Positions 27,218-36,700 of a stretch of 64,000 nucleotides of DNA are shown here, in pieces. How positions within the stretch are numbered: position 1 is the first letter of the stretch; each line of letters begins with the position of its first letter. The stretch lies in NCBI GenBank assembly GCA_034438135.1, contig DAOTTL010000489.1:1-64000 (forward strand), given 5' to 3'. Below the pieces are notes generated by a model. That model had not been told where the DNA came from. It did no database searches and saw only the letters and a list, made by a program, of their open reading frames with translations. The stretch is from Paraktedonobacter sp034438135 (GTDB lineage: Bacteria > Chloroflexota > Ktedonobacteria > Ktedonobacterales > Ktedonobacteraceae). A program made the translations under genes and the position numbers.

Positions 27218-27367
27218 GGTAACGACTCAGGTGCCTCGTCGAAACCTCCCCACCTCATAGGAGAAAAGGCATGTCGAGCAAAACGGGCGTGGCACGCCCG
27301 TTTTGCTCGACATGCCTTTTCTATTCGCCGCCGCAGTCGGCAGGCAGACGCCACCTGAGTCGTTACC
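27218..27367. mobile_element. MITE-like palindromic element, copy 2 (inverted)
   Basis: A 150-bp element with 16-bp perfect terminal repeats, GGTAACGACTCAGGTG and its complement. It contains a 28-bp-arm perfect hairpin with a 1-nt loop at 27264-27320. Along its whole length it aligns with the reverse complement of copy 1 at 24291-24441. The arm changes relative to copy 1 are all compensated. The outer flank TACGAGTCATCCCT on the complementary strand resembles that of copy 1. Confidence 0.75.
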
Positions 27368-27440
27368 AGGGATGACTCGTATAGGAATCCTTTTGCGCAA
27401 GCAGCATAGTAAATCATGGCAAGGTGCTGATTAATAAGCC

Positions 27441-27590
27441 ATATTAGTAAACAGAGTGGGCAGATATCATAAAAATGTTACTCTTTCCTGAGTAGGCAGT
27501 TTTATTGCCCATTATTGGTAAACAGAGTGGACAGATACCCTAAAAAAATGTTACTCTTGCCTGAGCAGGCAGTTTTATCGCTCATTATTC
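27441..27590. repeat. two-copy tandem repeat of about 71 bp
   Basis: Units start at 27447 and 27518 with GTAAACAGAGTGG and share TGTTACTCTT, CCTGAG, AGGCAGTTTTAT and CATTATT, with about ten differences. They lie about 400 bp upstream of the GH5 gene. Only two units are present, and there is no spacer, so this is not a CRISPR array. Confidence 0.8.
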
Positions 27591-27972
27591 ATGAAAGAGT
27601 GTGAAAACGGTACAGTAATTTGTCTGATCCTGTAAGAGAACCGCTTCCTATCGTAAAAAATCATAAGCTCGCAGATACATGACACTGCCTGTCTAAATCA
27701 TGTACAAAGAGGAAGAGCTTGTGCTTTACCGTTGCTTTTTGCAACGCAAGAAGTCCTGTAGTCAAATGGCCATCGGGATAGTGTCACCAATCAGCAATGG
27801 AGCCTGGTCCACATTTCCTAAAAGAGCATGCAATGGGCCATATCTGCCTCTATTGCACAGAGCACCAGCGTCTCATTCACCAGAGAAAGGATTGGCTCTG
27901 GCAGAGAAGAAGCGTGCTCTTCATTTTCAAAGGCACATTGATAGGTCCTGAGCCACAAGGAGGATTCACAGC
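27591..27972. other. intergenic leader of the GH5 gene
   Basis: Short open frames here show no family resemblance. The GH5 ribosome binding site AAGGAGG lies at 27957-27963. I saw no convincing promoter box. Confidence 0.35.
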
Positions 27973-29490
27973 ATGTTTCGTCAACGCACGATGCGACTCG
28001 CCTGTCTCTTGAGTGTATCGCTCACGATAGCTATGCTTATCGGGCTATTTGGAGCGACGCAGGCAAGAAACATACCGACTGCCTACGCGGCAAGCAACAC
28101 CAGCCAGTTCCACGGCCTGAACTGGGCGAATCCGAACGACAACTTTATCACCGGCAACCTGGTCCCAGTCGGTCTATCCACATCGGACAGTTACTCGACC
28201 ACGTACACGAAGGCGACCGCGGTCCTGAAAGGCTTCCAGAAACTGGGGGCCAATACGGTGCGGATGCCATTCAACGCGGCGACCGTATCCGGGTCGTGGT
28301 GGAACAGCTACACCGGAGCCATGGACGCAGCCAGCGCTCTGGGCATGAATGTGGTCCTGGCACCATGGCTGCAAGGCGGGAATATCGGCAACACCACGTC
28401 GTTCTATAATATGTGGAATGTGGTGATCAATAAGTATGTCGGGAACAGCCACATCTACTTCGACATCATGAACGAGCCTAACGGCTACAACGCCACCGAC
28501 GAGGACAATGTCGCGGCAGCCTGGGTCGCGAACTACTCCAACGTCCCCAAGGGCCGGATCCTCGTTCCCGGCGCGTACTCAGATCAGAACCTGTGCACGG
28601 TAGGTGCCGACTCGCGCCTGAATGGCACCCTATTGTCGATCCACATCTACGGCATGTTCGGCGACTCGCATACCACCGAGTCGGCCTGGGTCACTGACTT
28701 CGAGAACGAACTCTGCGGCTACTCCAGCCGCGCAGTGCTGACGGAGTTCGGTGTGCCGATGAACACTGGCGTGAACTACGACGGTCCCAAGAACGGCAAC
28801 AATAATCTGTCGTACCTGTACGCGATCACCGATACCGTGCGTAGCCTGAGCATGGGTTCGATCCTGTGGACTGGCGTCAAGCAAACCACCCAGACGAATG
28901 GCCCTGGCCCCTGCGAGAACGCATCATGCGCGATCACATCGCTGAATGGCAGTGGCACCAACCTTTCGCTGAGCGTCACCAATCAGTCCGGCCTGGACCG
29001 CCTCCAGTATGGTTGGGGCCAGACCAGTAACGCTGGCGGTACTGGTAGTAGCAGCTTCACACCGACGGCTGGTACCCAGTACATCATAGTGAATGACAAT
29101 AGTGATCAAAACCTTGATGTAACTTCAAGGTCGAAGTCCAATGGGGGACTGATCGATCAGTGGCCCGACACTGGTGCTACGAACCAGGAGTGGACCTTTG
29201 TCGCCGTCAATGGGGGCTACAAATTAATCAGCGTCAATAGTAGCCTGCTGCTTGATGATCCCGCTGGCAACAAAACGGAGGGAACCCAACTCGATCAATG
29301 GAACGATACCAATGGATCGAACCAGTGGTGGAACATCGTTTCCAATAGCGATGGCTTCTACTCGCTGGCCAATCAGAGTAGCGGTCTGTATGTCGATGTC
29401 TCGGGAAACTCAACCACTGAAGGAGCTGCCGTGATTGAGTGGCCATCGGATGGTGGTGCCAACCAGCAATGGAGCTTCATTATTGTTTAG
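27973..29490 (+). CDS. secreted GH5 endoglucanase-type enzyme with ricin-B-like lectin domain
   Basis: A 505-residue exported protein; ATG at 27973, nine bases after AAGGAGG. The signal peptide runs to about residue 39. The catalytic TIM barrel (about 45-330) has the GH5 acid/base in YFDIMNEPNGY near residue 164 and the nucleophile in VLTEFGVP near residue 257, with LGANTVRMPFN at the front. The C-terminal 140 residues are a beta-trefoil of the ricin B/CBM13 kind with three QW-type repeats (DQWPDTGATNQEW, DQWNDTNGSNQWW, IEWPSDGGANQQW). GH5 contains endoglucanases, mannanases and others; the subfamily cannot be read by eye. Here it probably supplies internal cuts for the GH6/GH48 pair or attacks mannan. 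Confidence 0.87.
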   Translation: MFRQRTMRLACLLSVSLTIAMLIGLFGATQARNIPTAYAASNTSQFHGLNWANPNDNFITGNLVPVGLSTSDSYSTTYTKATAVLKGFQKLGANTVRMPFNAATVSGSWWNSYTGAMDAASALGMNVVLAPWLQGGNIGNTTSFYNMWNVVINKYVGNSHIYFDIMNEPNGYNATDEDNVAAAWVANYSNVPKGRILVPGAYSDQNLCTVGADSRLNGTLLSIHIYGMFGDSHTTESAWVTDFENELCGYSSRAVLTEFGVPMNTGVNYDGPKNGNNNLSYLYAITDTVRSLSMGSILWTGVKQTTQTNGPGPCENASCAITSLNGSGTNLSLSVTNQSGLDRLQYGWGQTSNAGGTGSSSFTPTAGTQYIIVNDNSDQNLDVTSRSKSNGGLIDQWPDTGATNQEWTFVAVNGGYKLISVNSSLLLDDPAGNKTEGTQLDQWNDTNGSNQWWNIVSNSDGFYSLANQSSGLYVDVSGNSTTEGAAVIEWPSDGGANQQWSFIIV

Positions 29491-29634
29491 GATAGAAATA
29501 GAGGAAAAGATGCTGCCCGGTGAGCGTGGTAACTGTGCGCTGGGTATGATAGCCGATTACGCGCAGCGTTGCCGCGCACGTCAGGCAGCTGGTTGAGAGT
29601 GGCTCAAGTGTCTGGATATGACCCCTTTAGCCTT

Positions 29635-29790
29635 TACTTAGCTCAGGGCTTCGCAAAGTTGCATTTCAGCCTTTGCCAGACCCCTCCCAAGGCACAAAAG
29701 AGGCTCGGAGGCAGCGCGGTCGCGCTGCCTCCGAGCCTCCAAAAAGGGTGGGGAAAGAAACGACTTTTGCTAAGCCCTGTACTTAGCTAC
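29635..29790. repeat. nested palindromic element between GH5 and the racemase
   Basis: Core perfect hairpin 29700-29739 with 19-bp arms (GAGGCTCGGAGGCAGCGCG) around GT. It is flanked by CCCCTCCC/GGGTGGGG and by an outer imperfect inverted repeat (AGCTCAGGGCTTCGCAAAG with the complement of GCTAAGCCCTGTACTTAGCT). It lies between a plus-strand stop and a minus-strand stop and may terminate both. The sequence differs from the other palindromic repeats. Confidence 0.75.
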
Positions 29791-29808
29791 AGTTCTCTAT
29801 TCAACCTT

Positions 29809-30594
29809 TCAGCAAAGATCTTCCGTTCTTCTCTGGCCTCCAGCTAACACAACTATTCGTTCAGCAACTAATTGAGATGCATCCAGTATGAATACCGACC
29901 TGTCCAGACAATACAATGAGAACAACAATGATATTTCGGTACAGGCAAGTAGTATCACATCAACTCCAGTATTGCATAAGTAAGTAAGTGCGTGTTCAAC
30001 GCAAAGACACGCTGCATCCAGATCTGTCGTTCTGGATTTCACACCCTGTGCTCCATATATTGCATTCATCACTTCTTCCTGAATAGAGAGGATCGGGCAG
30101 ACAACATTAATGGCATAAGGAGTGAAGGCATCCTGGTACAAATTACTGATAATGGTCCCGGTTGTCGCGAGCAGGCCAACACGTTTCACATCTTTCATCG
30201 CCCTCACGACTGCCAGTGATACTTCTTTACCCCAGTTAATAAGAGGAACATTGACCGATGCTTGTATAGCTTGATGAAAAACATTCGCAGTATTACAAGC
30301 AATAACAAGTAAGTCAGCGCCCAATTCCTCAAGCATTCTAGCTCTAGAGATGAGTAGAGGAACCGGGCTTTCCCCTCGCCCTAATAAGAACTCTGTCCTA
30401 TCAGGAATCTGGGGGTAACTATCTACGAATATACGAAGATGCTCTTGATCACATGTTGCCTGCGTGCTCTCCACAAGACGCCTATAAAAGTCTACAGTCC
30501 CTGCTGGTCCCATGCCTCCCAGAATGCCAATGGTCTTTGTCGATTTGTCTAATTTTTGTCCCGAATCCTTCTCGTTTTGAGGAAGTATGCGCAT
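29809..30594 (-). CDS. aspartate/glutamate racemase family protein
   Basis: A 261-residue cytoplasmic enzyme; ATG at 30594 with AAAGGAG 7 nt upstream. The GILGGMGPAGTVDFY loop is diagnostic of the Asp/Glu/hydantoin racemase superfamily. The two catalytic Cys are present, in ACNTAN and in ACTEI. These cofactor-independent enzymes interconvert L- and D-Asp, or a related amino acid. It follows the third NRPS gene on the same strand after a 190-bp gap that holds a transposase scrap. No epimerisation domain occurs in the synthetases, so this enzyme could supply a D-amino acid to one adenylation domain. Substrate and involvement are inferred. Confidence 0.85.
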   Translation of the reverse strand: MRILPQNEKDSGQKLDKSTKTIGILGGMGPAGTVDFYRRLVESTQATCDQEHLRIFVDSYPQIPDRTEFLLGRGESPVPLLISRARMLEELGADLLVIACNTANVFHQAIQASVNVPLINWGKEVSLAVVRAMKDVKRVGLLATTGTIISNLYQDAFTPYAINVVCPILSIQEEVMNAIYGAQGVKSRTTDLDAACLCVEHALTYLCNTGVDVILLACTEISLLFSLYCLDRSVFILDASQLVAERIVVLAGGQRRTEDLC

Positions 30595-30639
30595 AGATGG
30601 TCTCCTTTGTGTCTCTTCAAACGGCGGAAGCAAAACCCA

Positions 30640-30778
30640 CTAAGATCTTATCCGAAAACCGATGATACAATGACAACAAAAACCAAAGAGGTGAAGAAGC
30701 ATGGCACGGACTCATCCATGGAAAGTCAGCGATGCAACGTACATAGGACACGACCTTGTCAGCAGACTCGCTCGTTGA
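30640..30778 (+). mobile_element. IS5-type insertion sequence remnant
   Basis: The ATG at 30701 reads MARTHPWKVSD, a typical start of IS5-family transposases, and is preceded by GAGGTG. After residue 11 similarity ends and a stop follows at 30776-30778. AAGATCTTATCCGAAAACCG at 30645-30664 resembles an insertion sequence end. Only the left tip remains, on the opposite strand to the NRPS genes. Confidence 0.5.
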
Positions 30779-30784
30779 TTAGCG

Positions 30785-33700
30785 CTAACGTTCCTCTGCC
30801 TCCTCCAGGGCATTACTCAGATACTGGGCAAGACTCTTTACATGCGGATGTTGCAACATGGTATAGTGATCGCCCTCAAAATTGTGAACTGTTACTCCTC
30901 TCGTCGCTAAAGCACGCCAATCCGACACTGAAACCTCAGCTTTCTCTGGCAGGTTGTTTCTGGCTTGCAGGAGCGTAAGTTGACCATAATAAGGACGCGG
31001 AATATAGTCTCGTAGAGCGTGCTTATTCAGTTGAAAAATGCGGAACAGACGAGAGACATAATTCTGCTCCATGTCCAGGGGAAGTACATTGGCCTGTTTT
31101 GCTCGTTCTAAAATGACCTCTATTTGCTCAGAGGGAGACATATGCTGGAGTTCAGTAAGTGTGAAAGAAAGTTTCACACCCAGGAATCTTTCCACATCCT
31201 CTAGAAACTCCGCCAGTATGTCCTCCTCGCCTGAAAGCTGAGTTGGTACATAGCTGTCCAGCAACGTGAGTGAGCCTACCTCCAATCCCTGCTGCTGTAG
31301 TTGTTGGGCCATCTCAAAGGCTATAACGCCGCCCATAGACCACCCTCCTAGATGATATGGCCCGTCAGGTCTTAAAGCACGAATAGCTGCGATATAGTGC
31401 GCCGCCATCGCCTCTAAGGGGGTGAACATGCCCTGGTCTACATCCCACTCAAGCGCCTGTAGGGCATAAAATGGTCGATCTTGATCCAGGCTGTGGGCTA
31501 AATCCCGGTAACAGAGAACGCCCCCCCCGACAGGATGGACACAAAAGAAGGGGGATTTTGCCCCTCTAGAACGTATTGCCACGAGGGCCGACTGAGGTGG
31601 CGTTTCTCCTTGTTGGCGAATGAGCCTGGCTAGATGTTCAATCGTTGCTTGCTGAAAAAGGGTCGCAAGGGGAAGATCTCGCCCGAACTGCCTGGAGATC
31701 TGAGCCATCATATGCGCAGCCAGAAGAGAATGGCCCCCAAGATCAAAGAAGTTGTCTGTGACACTAATAGCATCAAGATGTAAAAGGCTTTCCCAAATGT
31801 CGGCAAGTTGTAGCTCGATAAGATCACGCGGTGCAATAGATGTGCTTTGAGGCGTATACCTCGCAGAATCGAGGGGCGGCAACGCATGGGTATCCAACTT
31901 GCCATTGGGCGTACGTGGTAGTTCTTGCAAAATCTGAAAGTGAGAAGGAAGCATATGTACTGGCAAGCTGTTCGCCAAAAACGCACGAAACTGACTGCTA
32001 GATGGCACTGGCTCGAAAGCGGGAACGAGATAGGCGATCAGTGATGTGCCGAGGTTGGTATCTTCGTGCAGGCTTACCACTGCATCCTGTACAGCCGGGT
32101 GCTTGCACAAAGCCTCCTTGATCTCACCCAATTCCACCCGTATACCCCGGACCTTGACTTGCTGATCAATGCGGCCCAAGAATTCCAGGCTTCCGTCTGA
32201 GTTATAGCGCACCAGGTCTCCCGTATGGTAGAGCCGTGCTCCAGGCTTCTGGCTGAAGGGATCGGGCACAAACCGCTCCGCTGTCAATTCAGGTCGCTGA
32301 TAGTAACCACGAGCTATGCCGCTTCCCCCAATGAAGAGCTCGCCAGCTACCCCAATCGGAACAGGCTGTCCTCCCGCATCGAGCACATAGAGCTGAGTAT
32401 TGAAAATTGGGCGACCAATAGTTACCTTTTCACCAGCATTACATGCTGCAATTGTTGACCAGATTGTAGCCTCAGTCGGTCCATATGCATTAAAAAATTG
32501 TCTCCCAATTGCCCAACGTGCGAGAATATCCGGTGAACACATTTCACCGGCAGAGACCACTGTCTGTAACATCGGCAATTCTTGAGGCGGCAATATTTTG
32601 AGTACAGTAGGAGTCAAGGTCACATGTGTGATCGATCGCTCCTGTAAAAATTGATGCAAATTTGGGCCAGGCTGGAGCGCTTCCGCTGTGCCTAGATGAA
32701 GTGATGCTCCAGCAAAAAGCGCCATACAAAGCTCAAATATAGAGGCATCAAAACTCAAGGAGGCAAATTGCAGAACTTGATGTCCTGGCTGCACATTAAA
32801 GATGGAAATTTGAGCTTGTATTACATTACAGAGTCCGCTATGCTCGACAAGTACTCCCTTGGGCCTGCCAGTGGAGCCGGAGGTGTAAATCATATAGGCT
32901 AGATCTTGAGCTGTCACTGCACACTTCAGATTCTGATCAGCATACTCAGCCAGCAGGTATCTATCCCGATCCAGGCAAATAGCCTGCACCTGATCCTGAT
33001 ATGTTGACCAGCGACTTTGTAGAGATACCTGCGTCACGAGCACCTTTACCTGGCTATCAGTCAACATATAATCCAGTCGCTCCTGTGGGTAGCTGGCATC
33101 CAATGGTATATAGGCTCCTCCCGCTTTGAGGATACCCAGCACAGCCACTGGCATGTCAAGATTACGCTCCACACACAATCCAACCAGCGTCCCACGTCCA
33201 ACCCCGACCTGACGAAGATAGTGAGCCAACTGGTTGGCCTGTCCGTTGAGTTGACGATAGCTCAGTTGTTGCTCTCCATAGACAACGGCGACGGCATCGG
33301 GAGTGCGATCCACTTGCCGTTCAAATAGCTCGTGGACGCACTGATTGTCAGGGAAAGGCATCTGCGTAGCATTCCACTCTATGAGCATACGATTGCGTTC
33401 TTGATCTCCTAAGAGAGGAATTGTACTGATGGGCTGATGCGGACTGCTGACCAGCCATGCGAGTATTCTCTGATAATGCTGTTCCATTCGTTGGATCGTC
33501 TCACTATCGAAGAGCTCTGTGTTATACTTGAAGAAAGCCATGATACTTTCTTGCTGCTCTTGCACCTCTAGATCCAGATCGAACTTGGCCGTGGAAACTC
33601 CGATTGGCATGTTGTGTATCTGTATCTCGCCCAGCTTATTAAGAGGAGGAAGCGCCGGTAATTGCACAAACATCACCTGGAGAAGGGGGGCATAGCTCAA

Positions 33701-36700
33701 AGTGCGTTCCGGTTGCAAAGCTTTTACCACTTGCTCAAACGGTAGATCTTGATGCTCATAGGCTTCTAGCACCGTCTCTTTGACGCGCCTGAGCACTTGC
33801 CGTAAAGGAGGATCTTCCGAAAGGTCGGTACGTAGAGCCAGGGTATTGGCAAAGAATCCGACTATCCCTTCGGTCTCAGGATGAATACGATTGGCAACAG
33901 GAGTCCCCACGACGATGTCGGATTGTCCACTATAGCGCTGCAAGAGCACCTGAAAGGCTGAAAAGAGGCTCATGAAAAGGGTCACCTCTTCCTCTCGACT
34001 GAGCAGCCTGAGAGCATTGGACAAGGATGCAGAGATCTGGAAGGCATGGATAGCACCACGGGAATCTGGTTCTGCTGGACGCGGATGGTCCCAGGGTAAT
34101 TTCAGTAGATCAGGCGCTCCGCTCAACTGCTGCTTCCAGTAGTTTAACTGTTGCTGCAAGACCTCACCTTGCAACCATTGGCGCTGCCAGAGAGTATAGT
34201 CGGCATATTGAACTGAGAGGGATGGCAAAACGGCAGGCTGCCCGTTGCAAAAAGCCTGATAGAGTTCAGTAATCTCATGCTGGATCAGTCCTATGGACCA
34301 GCCATCGGTCACAATGTGATGCATCATTACAATCAGCGCATACTGCTGAGGAGCCAGATGCACAAGCCAAACCCGCACTAAAGGTCCCCGATCCAGATCG
34401 AAGGGAGCAAGTTGTTCCTGCTGAGCCAGAGACAGCACCTGCCGTTCGCGCTCTGGATCAGGCAATGCTTGCAGGTCGATGAACGGCAAGGCAATGGGAG
34501 TTGCAGCGGCAATGCGTTGACGGGGTTCTCCTTCAGATACAGGGAAGGTGGTGCGTAACGCTTCATGCCGTCTCATCAGTGTGTTAAGGCTATGACGTAG
34601 CGCGAGCAGGTTGAGCGGTCCCTCTATCCTGACGGCCTTCAAGACGTTGTACATGGCACCGGCTCCCAATTGATCCAGGAACCAGAGTCGTTGTTGAGCA
34701 AAAGACAGAGGTAAATCCCGGTCGTGTGGCAACGGTTGAAGCCTCGGCAAGAGTAAGGCATGTTGAACATGCCGAGCTCTCTCGATCTCCGCAGCCAGCG
34801 CAGCAATGGTGGGATGGACAAACATATCGCGCAGAGGCAACTCAACCTGCCACAACTTGCGGATGGAGGAGATTATGCGGGTGGCTAAAAGGGAATGGCC
34901 TCCCATTTCGAAGAAATTCGCAAAGAGGCTCACCTGTTTCAATCCAAGCACGTCCTGCCAGATTGCGATGAGTGCATCCTCGATCTCGTTGCGCGGCCTA
35001 TCAAAGGCCACACTTTCTTCTGCCTGTGGGATGGCAACGCTGGGCAGCCGATGTCGATCTAGTTTGCCGCTGGGAGTCAGAGGGAACGTTTCCAGCAGCA
35101 CAATAGATGAAGGTACCATATAATCAGGTAAGTGTTCCTGCACCAGCTGACGTAACTCCTCCGGGTGTAGCACAGGCTGCTCTGGTTCTCCGACTACGTA
35201 GGCCACCAGACGTTTCTGGCCTGGTATATCTTCACGCAGCATTACCAGCGCTTCACGCACCCCCGAATGCTGATCCAGCACAGCCTCGATCTCACCTGGC
35301 TCAATGCGGAACCCACGCAGCTTCACCTGCTGATCTAAGCGCCCGAGAAAGTCAAGGGTGCCATCAGGCAGGTAACGCGCCAGATCTCCAGTCTGGTAGA
35401 GCCGCTCACCTGGCTGGCCGCTCAACCAGTCCGGTACAAAGCGCTCAGCGGTCAATGCTGGTCGATTGAGATAACCACGCGCTAAGCCTGGGCCACCCAG
35501 ATACAATTCACCAGGAACACCGATTGGCACCGGTTGCCCGTGCTGATCTACTACATAGGCTTGCGTATTCCCAATCGGTGAGCCGATGGGGACGGAACGC
35601 GCCCCGGCAGGCAAAGCATCCTCAATGGTATAACAACAACTAAACGTTGTATTCTCTGTCGGTCCATACCCATTAATGATTTGTGTGTCCGGCAAGGACT
35701 CCAGAGCCCGGCGAACGTGACTCACCGAAAGCGCTTCACCGCCAATCAAGAGTTGCCGCACGCCCTTCAGTATCTGGGGGGCCTCGTCAATGACAACATT
35801 GAACAATGAGGTCGTTAACCATAGCGTATTAACCCCATGGATGCTCAGCACCTGCTCCAATTCCTGGATAGTCGGCTTTTCTCCTGGAAACAGCACGCAC
35901 CGCCCTCCATGAAGCAACGGCCCCCACAGTTCAAACGTCGCGACGTCAAAGGACATCGGAACAAGTTGCAAGTGCGTCTGCCGCTCATCCAACTGCGCAT
36001 ATCCTCCGCCAAACACCAGACGGAGAACACCACGTTGTCGCACTTCTACACCTTTCGGCACCCCGGTTGAGCCAGAGGTGTAATTCACATAGGCCAGATT
36101 CTCCGCGTTCACCAGACAGCAAGGATTCTCTTGACTATGCCGGGCAATCGCACCCCAATCGGCATCGAGAAGGACTGTACCGGCTGTATGCTCAGGCAGC
36201 TGTGCTACCAGACGCTCCCGTGTGAGTAGCAGGGGGATCTGTGCATCTTGCAGCATGAAAGCCAGCCGTTCTTGAGGATAAGCCGGGTCCAACGGGACAT
36301 ATGCGCCGCCAGCCTTGAGGATGCCCAACACACCTACCAGGAGATCAATACTGCGTTCCAGACATAGACCAACCCGCATATCAGGTCCAATGCCAGCCTG
36401 GCGCAGATAATGAGCTAACTGGTTCGCCTGTTGATTGAGACTATAATAGCTCAGATACTGTTCCTTATAAACAACAGCAATAGCATCGGGCGTGCGAACA
36501 ACTTGCTGCTCAAACAACTGCTGAATGCTCTGCTCATCTGGATAAGGTACCTGTGTAGCATTCCATGCTCTGAGCATAAGCTCGCGTTCCTGATCTCCTA
36601 AAGGAGAAAATGTCTCATAGCGTGCTTCGGCAGTCGATGCTATTGCGGCGAGCACCCGGCTATAATAGCCACCCATGAGTTCTACCTGTTCCAGCGAAAG

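Noticed and set aside
27441..27590. 71-bp repeats considered as CRISPR
   Set aside because: Adjacent units without unique spacers, and no cas genes in the window.
27700..28012. Short plus-strand frames before GH5
   Set aside because: No family resemblance; they overlap the GH5 ribosome binding site and start in different frames.
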